Source: Clytia hemisphaerica (lineage: Eukaryota > Cnidaria > Hydrozoa > Leptothecata > Clytiidae). From it: 64,000 nt of DNA. The stretch spans positions 186,001 through 250,000 of the forward strand of contig CACVBU010001240.1 in assembly GCA_902728285.1 (NCBI GenBank), written 5' to 3'. The translations under genes were made by a program, and so were the position numbers. Shown piece by piece: positions 1-12,965 of the stretch. The notes under the pieces were generated by a model, which saw only the letters and a program-made list of their open reading frames with translations, ran no database searches and had not been told where the DNA came from. Numbering within the stretch: position 1 is the first letter of the stretch; each line of letters starts with the position of its first letter.

Positions 1-124
1 AAGTTCTGACGAATGAGAAATACCGCCGTGTTTTCTCCGGGCTACGCGGTAAATAGATTGATATCTGTGCCTAAATGCCGTAAAATATATTATTTTATAT
101 TATGTTATGTTATACACTTTGTAT

Positions 125-517
125 TAGTCTAGCAAGCTAGACGACTAATTTATACATAGTAGAAATGAAGCAAAAAGTAATGAATGGAACAATTTTAGTC
201 GTCTAGAAACCTTTGTGCACTAACTCCAATCAAAAGAAAAGTGTCAATATTGCAATTATAATTTTTTCCTGCTCAAAATAATTCTTGAGAAAAAAAATAT
301 GTGTGGATTTGTGTATTGAAAGTTTTTCATTTGAGTTGATTTCGTTTTGAGAGTTTGTTGTTGCTTGATAAATTGTTTTCTCGCTACGCAAGTTTCTGCG
401 TAGCTAGCCCCTGTATCTATAAGGCTGGAACACCGGATTCTTCCAGTCGTTTATACAAACTAAATCCCGTATATTATTATTATTAGTATTACACGCATTA
501 TAAACGACTCCAGTCTA
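125..517 (+). mobile_element. MITE, family 1, copy 1 (9-bp TSD)
   Basis: A 393-bp non-autonomous DNA transposon. It starts TAGTCTAGCAAGCTAG and ends ACGACTCCAGTCTA, and is flanked by a perfect 9-bp direct duplication ACTTTGTAT at 116-124 and 518-526. The left end is itself nearly palindromic, so it can form a terminal hairpin. It encodes no protein. A second copy lies inverted at 55642-56043. The TSD length fits MULE- or Merlin-type transposases, but no transposase is present. Confidence 0.85.
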
Positions 518-526
518 ACTTTGTAT

Positions 527-3137
527 GAACAGTTTGTTTTTTTGTAATATAGAAATTTTAACGTTATTAATAAAAAAGAAACACAACATACTTTTGATCA
601 AAAGTGAAAAATATTATATAAAATACTCTGTTATCCTGGGTGAATAATTTGTGAAAAAAATTTAAAATTTGTTTTTAAATTCAACCCTATCTACAAGAGA
701 AAATGCTTGTAGACTCTATCATATAAGGAAGTCTGCAAACCTATAATAAAACCCAACCTAAATTCATCGGTTAGTACTCTAAATATTTTTTATTTTTAAT
801 TTCTTTTCTAATTTTCAAAACATGCAAAATTTTCTAATAGAGGAAACCTATCATGATGAAAATTTGAAACTGTTGTCGTAGTGATAACACAAGTTAACAG
901 GCTAAAACTTATGATCTCTGAATAAAGGATAACTTTTACTTACTTGTTGCTCAGGTTGCTCCTCCAAGCAATAAAATTTAACTAAAATTTAAGGAGAAAA
1001 ATTTTACCACAATCTTTGATGAATGGATTTCGAGAAAGGCATAAGAACTATGTGGGACATAAAAAAATACGTCTTTACTTTATGAAATTATTACTTTAAC
1101 GTTCATCGCTAAAATATTTCTCGTTTTGAAACATGATTCCAATTTATAAGCTCGTGAATCTGGCTTCTTGGTAGTTTTTTATTCAAAAGTCTTATTTTTA
1201 TTTTGTGACGTAACGTCAAAAAGAAGATGCTCAATTGTCATTGAACTCGTTGTGTGACGTCAATTTTTGAAATATATAGCCTCAATGGAAGCTTTATTAT
1301 TATGGTCTTGAAAACTCAAATTCAATTTTCTCATCCCAGAAATTAATTTCCGGTGCCATGCTTGAGTTTATCTATAAGCTTTTTTCTGTTTAATCTTTCA
1401 TTAACCCCCATTCTATTCTACCTAGCTAGGGCACCTAGATTCTAACTAGTTAGTCACCAAATTTTCAAGTGTTGACGATACGGACAAGCTGTTATATGGC
1501 AGTCATTATCTTGCGCAAAAATTCTACCTTCGGTCAAGAACAGTTTTTCGTGAAATTATTTCACACCGGACATTTCTTATTGGACTAACCTTTAAATCGA
1601 AAAGGATCAGGACTAAAAGATCAGCTTTTCCCCCGATACCAATCCTGTGCTTACTTTAAAGGAAAAAACTTCCCCGGGAAAAATGCCGAACGTCTTCATT
1701 CGCGAAAGTTAATTCCGCAAAAAATAGCTTTTTCACCGAAATTTTGAATAAAATTCATCTATGAATGGAGTTGATCTGTTTTTTTCTTTCGTTTATTGTT
1801 TGTATTTGCTCTTATTTGGTATTCGAGTAATAGACTAATGGTAATTAAAGAAGTCAAAAATTGTAGAGAGGTTATCATATCAAACTGATTTTACTGATTT
1901 GCCCTAGGAAATTGGAGGGGGTCATTATATAAAATGATTTCGTGATAATATTAAAAAGTGCAATTTGACCCTTCCCCTACAGATAAGATTAAGATAAAGA
2001 TCACTTTACAGGTTCTTTAATATTCAAGAAACTCAAAAGAACTTTAACGATTTATGTTATGATCTTCAATTATTAAGATTTTCTCAGGTACTGGACAAAC
2101 TGAAATTAATCTCATAGCCATTGCTAATGTGATCTAAAAAGCTTCATTAGAAAATTTTGAAAAAACCACCTTAAGCCTGTAAAGAATAAGTGATTAAAAC
2201 GGCAAATTCGATTGAACGAAAATGACTAGAAGGAAAAATTAAGTTGACTGGCCGCCCCTTCATCGCCCAGACCTATAGATTTGTTTTAGTCTAAACTGAC
2301 GCCACCTCGGCCTGCACTCGATCTTAATCGATGTTGACTCGTGCAAACCAGTTTCTGATTTCAAAGTGTTTAGCCCGAGTGTCAGCACCATGCCACCAAA
2401 GGAAACCAGTGAATATGAGATTACCACGAAAATAACGATTTAAAAATGGCTAATAATATAATGCAACAATACTTTTCTAATGGGTGTTCCCAATAACAAT
2501 AAAGCAAAAGACAGTATAGACCTAACTGTTCATACAAGAATTACGGGAAACGCATATTTGGACTTTGTACCCTATGCTGTGCGCAAGCACTTAAGCTAAA
2601 GTCCTGCAAAAGCGGGACAAAAATCAGTTTTTTGCATTTTGCAAAAAAACGCCACATAGAAGATCTTTCAAATTCAGTATGTGGATAGAGCAGTAAAAAA
2701 TACAACTTTTCTATTTTTCCTTTTTTTTGCAAAAGTTCTCAAAAAGCTATTATATCCAAACACAATCAACATGCAATCGACAGATAGTGTACGCGCGAAC
2801 AAGTGTTAGAGCTAGAGCGTGGGAAAATTTCATTTCAACGTAATATCATATTTAATTGTTTTTCTTAACGACCAATACAGAGCAACGAAGACTGATATTT
2901 CGCAAACGAGAAATGTCAACGACTTACCAGCGAGAATTTTCGGGAATTAGGATATCACATAATATATGCAAATGCAAACTGCGAAAATTAAGGAAAGATG
3001 TTATGCATCAGATAAAAAGAATCATTTAACGCGGTAATTTCAAAAAGTTTACATTATCAAGAATCATAAATGTGAAGCTTTTTTATCACGAAATAGGAAG
3101 AATATTGTAGGAAAGCATAACGCTATAACATTAAAAC
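527..3137. other. Intergenic, no gene recognised
   Basis: AT-rich sequence with only short open frames and no convincing exon on either strand. It must contain the promoter of the plus-strand gene starting at 3138, but I see no clear TATA box or other named element. Confidence 0.5.
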
Positions 3138-6100
3138 ATGCCTCCAAAAAGAAAGAACAGTAAAACTTCGGCTGGAAAAGGTTTGTTCAATGTATTGTAG
3201 ATTAATTTATAAAATATAAAGGCAGGAATTAGTCCCAATAATTCGAGGTTTATAGGAAAGTCTCACAAATACCATCAAACCTTTTATAAGAACGTGGCTC
3301 TAAAATTGGGCTGTCGTATATAGTTTAAAAGCAAATCAACGGCATAACGTTAGAAAATATTCCTGAAAACACTAAATGAAGGGCGATATTTTAAGCAATT
3401 TAAACAACTAGTTCTCACCGGGTCCCCTGAGACAGGGATGTGATAAGGCAGTTTTACCATTCCTTTGAATAATAGTTAGCCCTCAGTGTCGTGCGTTAAC
3501 TTTGTACTGGAATTAAACTTTGATGAATTAAACTTTGATCAATCTTCTTGAATTTCTTCATCCTCGATCACCATTGGTCTTTTTCCTTACTCTAATTTGC
3601 CGAACTAGTCACAACATTTTTTAATTTTTAAGGTTTTCAGAAATTTTGAGTAATTTAATTCTTCTTAAAGTTCACTTATAATGTTCTGGTATTTCGTTTC
3701 TCAAATTAGTGCTTTATAAAATCTCTACAAGATTCTCAAACTTATTCAAAAGGTTTTTAATTACAATCATAATCTTTTTCATTAGCAAAGAAACACAGAA
3801 AGGACACTCTGGATATGAAATCTTACAGGAAAAAAATACGCAAGTTTACAGCTGAGGTGAGGTTCCGCCGTAGTCCCAGGGGGGGGGGGGTACTTAGGTA
3901 AAAATGGGCGCTGGGTATGTGCGGACGGTAAGGGTCGGTTTTTTCACCTTTCAAAGTCTCTCTAAGGGTTGCGAAAATCAGAAAAATTTAAATCTGTCTC
4001 TCTAATGGTCGGAAGATTCGCGAATTTTAGCACATTTTTTAAATTTAGAGTGAAACAATTGTAAAAATGTATCACTAAGGGTCGGTTTTGGGAGGTCATG
4101 GGACGCACATACCCCTCATCTGCCAACCCTAGTACCCCGGGGGTTGTAGTGCTTACTTATAATTTTATAGTGAATAGTCCCATGAAACACATCAAATTAA
4201 CGTAGACCAAAATATATCGTCAAAAGTTTCCGTCACAATAATAAGAAATCAAGATATTTAGCATAAATTTTAAATAAGAATAAATTATGTACAGCAATAG
4301 CGTTAGGTAAAATATAGAAAAAACAACTTCGAAAGATCAAATTTCTTCTTCTTCTTGGAAAACCTCTTCATGCAAGGCAATATATTCATCTTTGATTGCT
4401 TTTGTTTTGACAATCTGATCAAATTTTTTTATTAGCGATTCGTCGTCAATACTTTTCAATCGCGTTCTAATCTTGTCTTCAATTTGCCTAAAGAATATAG
4501 AAAATGTATTTTGTCTTAATGCACAAATGAACCTTAACGAACAGAAACTTTCATGATTAGTTTCGATTAATTCGATAATCGAAAAATTCGATAGATTACG
4601 CCTGGATTATTTTACCCAATGCGAGAAATTTACGACAGGAACTTTCGCGCATTCTAGGGTTGAACTATTTTTCGCAAGTACTCAGTGAACTTTGTTGATC
4701 CTTTTGTAAAGAGTATTTATTTCACAAATGAGACCAAAATTCCACCTTTCTTAGATTTTACACCCAGCATTACAGTATAGGATTATAAATGAATAGTGCG
4801 AAACTTACTGCTTTGTAAGCTTTTTCAGTTTGTTTGCATTAACACGTTGTTGTTTCGTGACATATATCTTTTCAGATGGATCGACATAAAATTTCTCATC
4901 TTTCCAAATAGCACCCATGACTTTCTTTTTAATCGGGTCCACAAGTGCTGGGTAGCAAACTAGATTTTCATCAAGATCGTCACGACCTTCCAAATTTGTG
5001 TGTACTTGGGAATCTATAGGAAAAGTGTATTTAAAGGTAAATGTTTACGGGCAATGAGAAAGTCTCTAAAATCGAGTCTCCAAAAAAATCGGCAGTTGAA
5101 AGAAATCGGATTGATTCATACCGTTCTGGTATAAATGATCTGGGCGTTGAAAAGGCATTCCTGATTGAAATAATAAAATAGAAATGAGGATGACAATTGA
5201 ACAATAACAAGAAATTTCATTTCTTACCCCCATCTAAATAGTGCACCATTCTCAATGAAGAACGCACAAATGCAATGTGCAGGTACGGAATCTTCCTTTT
5301 CCTGTCGTTCGATTGACTGTTTGTACCCACGGTACTTCTTAGTTTCTTTTGTAGCTAAGAAAAAAATTATTTTATTTCAGTTTGATGTGATGAAGACAAT
5401 GTTCAGTTTTCAGGGCTATGAAATACGAGTCAAAACTAGGGAGGGTCAAATTGTAACTTATGGCCATATAGAGGTAAGTAGTATTAAAGTCCATTCTCAT
5501 AAAGTGTATACTATTTCCTTTTTTGTGTGCCATTCTTCAACCAAAGCTTCAATTCTAACAAATTATATAGATTACACGAGCTGAAAATCTAATTCAGAGC
5601 ACTACAATATTGAAAAATTTGAGTCCAAATTTTTGATATCATAGAGGAAAATAATGAAGTACCAACTTTATTCTTTTATGCTAGTTCCTTTTATTGCGGT
5701 TTAACAGTATTAGCCTCAATAGCTATCTCGGATTTTATGTTAGCTTGTTCATGATTTAATTATCTTGATTATATTGTTATGCTGCATCAATATTATTGCA
5801 TAACAATCATCAGCTTGTTGGCATGAAAAAATCTTTTAAACTTCATCACTTCTTCTTAGCAATTTTCACCACCCTCACTCTTCTAATATAAGAAAGTTTC
5901 AACAGATGAAGAAAGAAAAAAACAAAATGGGAGAACAGCTTCCTGTTTTAATTTTATTTCTTTAACTTTAAGGATGAGGAAAACAATATTGCTGATGTGC
6001 AGCATGATGCATCCAATAAAAGACCAGGCCAGGTAACTAGTATTGAAAGGTGTGAGGTGATTTAACAAGATAAACTCTTGTTGTTCTTTTGACGAAATTG

Positions 6101-6680
6101 ACAATGTTTTAGTGCCTTTTATGGGGTTTGGGTGTCTCGTAGTAAAAACTGTATTTTTCATTGGAGTTTTTTTATTTCTAGGACGTAGAAATGGCAGAGC
6201 TTGTTCTAACTAATCACACGCCTGTTAAACGGAAGCCATTAAAGATCGTTGCTTCTGATCCAGCGAAAGACATTTCACCGATTCAAGGGTTACCAGGAAA
6301 GAAGACCAAAAAAAACCGCCGACAGCGGGCGAACAGTCAAAGTAGATGCGCTATTTGTTGTTTATGGAAGTCCTGATGACGTGGCAAACGACGCATGTGG
6401 ATTGAATAATCGAATGATGGGATGCGAGGGTGGGTCAGAGTGTAAATATTGGGTGCACGTCCGCTGTGTTAATATGTCCGTGGAGAGTGAGGCACAGATA
6501 TTAGCAATCGATTTTCGTTGCCCACGTCATAAAAATAAAGACAAAAACAAAGAGAAGCACAAAGAGGTCCATTCTGTTGATACTGGTACCGTTGCAGGGA
6601 GTAAAGAGAGAGACTCAGACATTCCACATTCAACACGATCAGGAAGATTGCGCAGGACGACAAAAAAGTTGGATCTTTGA
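3138..6680 (+). CDS. PHD-finger protein, five exons, one frameshift
   Basis: Exons with good splice sites and matching phases: 3138-3180 (ATG, basic start MPPKRKNSKTSAGK), 3786-3856, 5381-5473, 5973-6032 and 6182-6680 (stop). The last exon carries a C-terminal PHD zinc finger: CAIC, then CEGGSEC, YWVHVRC and FRCPRH, the usual Cys4-His-Cys3-type order, so a chromatin-reader or protein-binding role is likely in the nucleus. A Lys/Arg-rich tail (SGRLRRTTKK) follows. The first Cys pair is in one frame and the rest in the +1 frame; the switch falls near 6360-6376, where the upstream frame hits TGA. It is therefore either a young pseudogene or a one-base sequence error. The N-terminal part is not recognised. 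Intron 2 holds a MITE (3875-4145) and an antisense gene (4337-5249); extra exons there cannot be excluded. Confidence 0.6.
3875..4145. mobile_element. G-run-ended MITE, 5-bp TSD
   Basis: A 271-bp element beginning CCCAGGGGGGGGGG and TACTTAGG and ending CTAGTACCCCGGGGGTT, flanked by GTAGT at 3870-3874 and 4146-4150. Inside are spaced copies of a short CTAAGGGTCGG-like motif. Its look is that of very abundant anthozoan repeats, from memory. It sits in intron 2 of the PHD gene. Confidence 0.6.
4337..5249 (-). CDS. Unknown 138-residue protein, four exons
   Basis: Minus-strand gene nested in intron 2 of the plus-strand PHD gene. Exons in coding order: 5228-5249 (ATG), 5122-5160, 4809-5013 and 4337-4487 (TGA). 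All junctions have GT/AG (gtaag, gtatga, gtaagt donors) and the phases join without a stop. The product is hydrophilic. A middle part (YPALVDPIKKKVMGAIWKDE) is followed by a Lys-rich helix and a run of Glu at the C terminus. I see no signal peptide, membrane segment or known motif. The intact frame over four exons makes a real gene likely. Function unknown. Confidence 0.6.
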
Positions 6681-7040
6681 CGATGGTGTTGTTCTATTAG
6701 TCAAGTAGAATTAACTACATAACTACCCAGATAAAAATGTTTCATCTCTACACCATTTTTGTCTCGGTTTTGGCGGTTTATGACCTAATTCTACCTGACT
6801 ATATATCTTTAATTAACATACTTGTTTACCATTCATTTGTGATCTAGTTTTTACCCCGATTTTGTAGTTACTATTGTTCTTGTTAGGTTTCTAAAGCTTA
6901 ATTTCTAAAAGGTACGTTGTACGTTTAGCAGAATAGAATTAGAATCACTTTTGGGTATATGTGCTGAAATTTACTTTTGGCCCTTTTGGGGCATTTTGGG
7001 ACGGTGGCGTCAATTTCAATTCTACGTAATATTTTCTTTA

Positions 7041-10000
7041 TCATAAATTAAATGATCTTCTAGATGTAAAACAATCGACGTCATCATAAAATGCCCCTAT
7101 ATCTAAAGGTTCCAAAGGTTGCCTTGTTTTGTCTTGTTGTCCGAGATTATGCTATAGTGAAAGATCATGATCTATCATTCATTAAATTATTACAACTATT
7201 CCTTACCTTTTCCATTCGGTCATGAAGCCTGACACACCGGATCCATTGTGTATTTGTTGGAACACCTCTGGCTGGCAACCAATATTTGACTTTCTTGTTA
7301 AGCTCTTCAAGAAGAGCATCACCTAAAGCAAAATAAAAAATGTTATGGGCTGGGTAATATCTTTCCACGTTGTACTGTATTGTCAACTACAGGAAGGTAA
7401 ACTGGTTAAAGTATGGTATTCAAATAACACACCCTCTTGTCACTGCCCCCACAACACTGGAAAAATTGGGATTTTTTCATCCTCACTGAGGACAGCAAGT
7501 GCCACCGGGCACTGCGGTAATACCTTTGGTAATACCATGAACAGATGAAATTGTGAACAAAAAATGAAGGTGTATATAGACCTACACCTCCTTGGCAGCT
7601 GTTGGGCAGCTCTGTTGTCGAAGATGCCTTATTCTTCTTGTAAAGCTGTTTGACTTCCTCTGGCATTGTGGCATCAAGTTTTACAAAGTGTGTGTAGATC
7701 TGGATAGAGAATAAATAATGTAAAGAACCAAATGGCATTTTTTTTAGAAACAAACCTGCGTCGCAAGCTCTGAATAGCCCTTCTGCAACAGGCATTCCCT
7801 AGGAAGAATATAACCACTTTTACCATTCCACTCCTCTGCGAGAATAATACAGACTTCTTCTATGTAAAAAAATATTCAGATTCTTTTCGACATACGTTTG
7901 GCCTGAAATTTGAATTTTAAAGATAGATATATAACCTTTTGATAGTAAGGATGATTTCCTCCAAAGAAAATGGGACTGATCCGTTTCAAACCAGCCATCA
8001 TGCCTGTAAATTGAAAGAAGGGATCTGTAAGACGAAACTTGTATGTGCGATGCTTTACTTGTTGAGATTTCATGAGCGCCACAATTGTTATAAGGGTATA
8101 CCAAAACTTTCGGCAGCTATAGTTTCGCGTTTTAGGTGTTAAGCCGTGAATTAACTTTCGAAATGCATTTTGCATTAGAAAATTTAAAAAGGCAGATAAT
8201 GGGTGTCAACTTCAAAAACTGGTCCCCGCAAAAATTTGTTTCGCGGACTTTATGTTCGGCTTTTTTGCTCCTAAGAAGAGGGGATTGAAGTTTACATACC
8301 GCCATAGTTATTTCTACGAACAGAAATGCGAAAGACATGAATACCCATCAAGACATTTAAAATCATCTCTGAAGTGTAAACATAGTTGGTCGACAGTTTA
8401 TGCTTCTCTTCTTGCTTGCGCTGCCAATCCCAAAATCCAGGAACGGAAATTTCGCCTGATGTCTTCTCTTGCAGATATCTTGCTAGAATCTCATCAGTGA
8501 ATGCGTAGAGTACAAGTTCGCAAAATCGCCATGCTTTATGGTGATCCTTGCAAGCTTTCATCTAACAATTTAACAAGACATAACTGTTATATAAATTCTT
8601 TTGGTTAATCATAACAAACAATCATTCTATTTTTAGAAATTCCTTGCCAGGAAACTAGGTCATATATGATAACTTTTACGTAATTTGACAGCAAAGTCAT
8701 CACATACCATTTTCTGTGCAGCAATTGTCTCGAATCCAGGTCAATTATGATTTTCCTCAAGAAGATTTCCCAATTCCATTTCATAAATGCTTTGCAGGCG
8801 TTCATCTCTATATGAAGTAACCCTAAGAAAGATCGTATTTATGATTGTCAGATATTTACATTATATATTATTACTATTATTACTATATGATGAATATTAG
8901 GCGTATATCATGTTACTTTTTTCGGGGGAAGGGAAAAGGCACACAATTATTTACCTGGTATGGGAACTATCCAGTCAAATTCCATCACGTGATTCTCTGG
9001 GATTACACATCCATGATCCTATGAGGAAAAAAGTACTTCGTTACGGACCTCGCGTCGGAAAGGAAGGCGATACCAAAGTAAGTTGTCTTTTTTGGAGGCT
9101 CTAGGTCCATTCAACCTCACAAGCAAAAATTGAGATGTGTCTTTTGCTGGTACATTAAGCAAAGGACATATTGATATATTATTACAAACAAGTTCTGATA
9201 ACCTTACACCGAAAACGACTACCTACCACGTAAAGCGCCTTTCCGTAAAAGCTTTTGTCACACTCTTTGCAAATGTACGCTTTTTGAAACAACTCAAGGA
9301 CAATTGTTAATATCGTCGCGTCCACCTCCAAGAAAAGCCATTCTCTCGTCCCAGCGTTATACTGTGTGATTCCTAAAAAGTGATAAACTCTTCATGACTG
9401 AAACGGTAAGTTTTTCGCGGCAATGACCTTCAATGTAATAATTTTGGCGGGTACTTAATTCGGCGGATTTTACCAAAAAACCACGAAAGTTAATACACTT
9501 AAGCTAGTGGTTGCAACGAAGTTTACAGTACCATCGACCAAAGACGATAGCAGGGAGTAATAATGACATTTCAGCATTATGATGAGAAAGTGCAGGTTCC
9601 GCTATACAATAATCGGTTTAAATTGTCGCGTGTAAAGTCTTTTTCAATCTACTTGACAAAATACTCTCAAAAGATAATATTTGTAGAATTACTTTACAGA
9701 CTGTTAAAGTAACTTTCCCAGACCATCTAAAAGACTGACAAATAATCATAAAAACGACAAAAACAACGACAAAGGCTAAAGATAACGATAAGATAACAAG
9801 GACGACATATTTTTCCATCTTTTTTCCGATCGTATTCATTTCTTTTACTACATTGCACTAAATAACGCTATATGGTTAAAAGAACGAGAAATTACACATG
9901 CGTACATGTGTAAAAAATGTTAAAAGCATTAGATGAACTATGTCTTTAGATTACGTTCCTCACCTGATCGTATACCATGGTTGCGTAGCACGTGAGCTAT

Positions 10001-11625
10001 GTTTTCGTATGAGCTGGGATTGAGAAGATCTGGTTCTCCACATACAAGTTTAGCCACACTCCCTTTACATTGCTGAATTGCTACCTCCGCATATGGATCG
10101 ACATCATCGATGGACTGAGCCGTATCACAAGTGCAACCTGACGACAACGTCTCACCACCATTTCCACATTCCCGTTCTCTGAAATGATCAGGTCCGTTCC
10201 CTTTTTCACCACTTTCATCTTCCAACTCACTCGCCGTTTCTGCTCCAATTCCCGTTCTTACCTCACTTTCCGGCCTCACTACACTTTCCGATCTCATTTC
10301 ACTTTCTATTTCCACCTCACTTGCTGTTTCCAATTCGCTTTCTGTTTCCACCTCACTTGCTGTTTCCAATTCGCTTTCTACTTCCACCTCACTTGCTGTT
10401 TCCGATTCGCTTTCTGTTTCCAGTTCACTTTCCGTCACCCCCACATCCTCTGTCTCAAACACGTTTCCCTCATCAACCTCAATTTCCTCATCGTCTTTGA
10501 TCTCTTCTGCCATCTCGTCAACCACCGGTTCTCTCTTCTCTTTCTCTTCTCCTGCCTCACCCCTTTCATCACCTAGTAAAAATTCCGACAGCAAAAACTC
10601 GCGTGTCTCAAGGTTACCTTCCCGACAGGCGCGGCACTTCCGGTACACCTTTGCATTTTCCCTATCACAAAGCACACAGAACTTCACATTGCCAAGCCAT
10701 GTTCTAGTATCGCTCAAACCTTTTGACATTTCTGTAGTTTTTTGGAGAAAATCGATTCGGTTTTTTAGAAATTCGTTCCGAAAGAGATCGAACAAGTCAG
10801 TCTTTTTCGACTGATCCAAGATTTGAATGGGCGTCGGTGTCAATAAATAATGCTTGGGTTTCAGATGCTCTTCGAATTGCAGGAAAGAGTTCTCGATTGG
10901 TCTCTGTGCATGCATTGTGATGACGCTAAGAGTCATCTTCTTCTGCGGTTCCAAAGACCAAGTTTTCCCCAGAACTTGATTATTATCGAGCATTGACATC
11001 ACATCAACCTGAGGAACGGGAATTTGATCAACCGCAGCAGTGTCTAGTAGCTTCGAAATGTGGGTGTATGAACCAGCTGGTGCCAGACGCGATTCAACTT
11101 TCACTGCTTCTTTTGACTGCGTTGTGGTTTGCAAAATGATATTTTTCATAGCGGATAGCGGAAGTACCAAATTTCTACTGCGACATCCATAAATTAGCTC
11201 AATGATGAGGGTGAGTATGTTATAGTCCTGCTGTGTTGCCAAGAAGTCAATACCACAGAATACTTTCAGATTTTCTACCAATGTCTTTGGCCTTTTTCCA
11301 AGCCACCGGTGAACGTCATAGTCTCCCAATCGTTCAAGGTCAAGGGGACCTTCCTTACGTATATTTTTTATGTCTTTCAAGATACTTTTAACAATGTCTT
11401 CTTCTGTATTTGTTGGTGGTGCTACCCCGTATCGATCTTTACATTCCATACAAACACGCACAGTTTTACAAGTGATAGCACCACGCTCTTTCATAATTGT
11501 AACCTCGTTAGCTGTGATCTCACTAGAACCTATTCGCAGGAAGTTACTACATATTGAAGCCGGATCATGGTTTTTGCAGCCACATCCTTTTTCGAACACC
11601 AGTTTTTCAAATTGAAAAGATATCT
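7041..11625 (-). CDS. Large uncharacterised-family protein, eleven exons
   Basis: Exons in coding order: 9964-11625, 9227-9372, 8955-9018, 8708-8822, 8300-8561, 7936-8003, 7896-7902, 7756-7835, 7588-7699, 7207-7322 and 7041-7151 (TGA). All have GT-AG sites and phases that fit. The first exon opens at an acceptor (cttatag), so an upstream start exon is missing. It encodes Cys-rich motifs (GCGC, VCMECK, CVLCDRENAKVYRKCRAC) and a long acidic Ser/Glu repeat. Later exons carry motifs I remember from a big family of unnamed cnidarian and mollusc proteins, often transposon-linked: GTREW, a CKEC zinc site, HIEMNACKAFMKWNWEIF, ACKDHHKAW, SVRRNN, GGNHPYYQ, a Gly-rich loop before LNKKVKYWLPARGVP. Exon 4 lacks one base near 8736, shifting frame just before GFETIAAQKM. 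Function unknown. Confidence 0.7.
10284..10440 (-). repeat. Acidic Ser/Glu coding repeat
   Basis: Within the first exon of the minus-strand gene, an imperfect tandem repeat encodes alternations of SELETASEVE and ESE-like units. The other strand reads as (tcacttgctgtttcc)-like copies. It gives a long, highly charged, probably disordered stretch between the Cys-rich part and the rest of the exon. Confidence 0.7.
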
Positions 11626-11639
11626 CTATAAGTAGTCAA

Positions 11640-12600
11640 ACCAGGTTCTTAAGAAATGCACGAGAAGAAACTTTCACCATTTTTTTACGAATCAAAGGTG
11701 AACAAACTACGACAAGAGTACATTTGGCATTCCCGTTAGGTAGACGGATGAAAAAAAGCAGGGTTACACCATGTATATGATTAAAAAAACAAACGAGAAA
11801 CCTAGAGAAAAACAAATTCAAAAATTGACGATTGGCGAAAATCGAGTTTTGCAAAGTAGGCAAAGTAGGCAAAGGGATTCTTAAAATCCTTCATACTTAT
11901 AATTTAGCTTTAAATTTTCAGGAAATGTTGCTGTAAAGTGACATCATATATGACGAAATCAGCAAAATTTGTTTGAAATTTCTTTGACGTTTTACATCTG
12001 CGGCCGAAATATCTAAAGTGTATTCCTAATAAAATTGAAGTCCTGATCTTTTAAGGATAGCTTTTCTTGAGGTGAAAACGATATCGCTAAAAGTAATACG
12101 ACGCTGGAAAATTCGAGGGATCAATCACTCAAAATATCTCCTGGTTTCTAGGAAAGTCAGAACAAAGAGCCAAAAAGTTAGAAAAAAATTGGTAAAAACA
12201 CGGCGGTATAAAATTGTCTTTGTTCCTATTTCCTAAACCTGAGAGTAAGTTTTCATGTAATATGTTGATTTGCCAAAAAAAACTTGTATTATCTTAATTT
12301 TGCCAGCCAATACCTTATCGGCCAAAACTTAGGTGACCTTAATTTTATTAAGGGCAGAAACTTTCGCGGTCAGAAAGTTTCGCGAGACCGAAAATTTTAT
12401 ATATCCTGTTAAACCCACCATTGTAGAATTTAAAAAGCGAAAAATTGAAATGAAAAAACTAAAAGAAAAAAAAACGAAATATGTAAAATCTGATCATAAT
12501 TTGCCTCAAAAAGGTAATTCAACATTTTTTAAGAAACGTAAGAGTTGATTTTCCACCCGAATTTACTCAAATTTACTATAAGGGTCCAATTTCAAAGGAA
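11640..12600. other. No gene recognised
   Basis: Lies upstream of the first visible exon of the minus-strand gene, so a missing start exon and promoter should be here or slightly further. I could not pick a donor site with confidence. Short open frames here show no known motif. Confidence 0.4.
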
Positions 12601-12612
12601 AATTTCAAATTT

Positions 12613-12965
12613 CAAGAGGGGGGACACTAACCTTGATGGCCGACGGGGACATGCCACTGGAGTCTGAAAAGTGGACCCTGTCAGATATGATGGTTGTTTA
12701 ATCTGGGACCCTGTCAGAACGAAAAGTCGAATTACTTTTGGATTTTCACCCTGAAAATTGGTGAAATGACTAAAAGTAGACGAAAAATTTCTAATTTTCA
12801 CCATGAAAATTGGCCAAAATAACCAAAAGTCGACCCTGTCAGATTAAAATTTTGAAAATCAGTTAATTTGGGACCCTGTCAGATATTTTCAGAGCCTAAA
12901 AAAGGAACTCTGACCAGTGGCACGTCCCTGTACCCAATTTTGCCTAAGTGCCCCCCGGCCTCCCT
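12613..12965 (-). mobile_element. MITE with CCCTGTCAG motifs, copy 1
   Basis: Starts with a G run and GACACTAACCTTGATGGCCG and ends near CCAGTGGCACGTCCC. It contains at least four GACCCTGTCAGAT motifs. The same sequence occurs inverted at 13765-14138, so this is a repeat family. Exact ends and TSD are not resolved. Confidence 0.55.

Noticed and set aside
8708..8822. In-frame TGA in exon 4 of the minus-strand gene
   Set aside because: It appears only in one reading frame of the exon. The phase set by the preceding exon gives HIEMNACKAFMKWNWEIF without a stop; the real defect is a missing base near 8736.
10184..10814. Plus-strand frames over the acidic repeat
   Set aside because: They are shadows of the minus-strand Ser/Glu repeat exon, giving Phe/His-rich nonsense.
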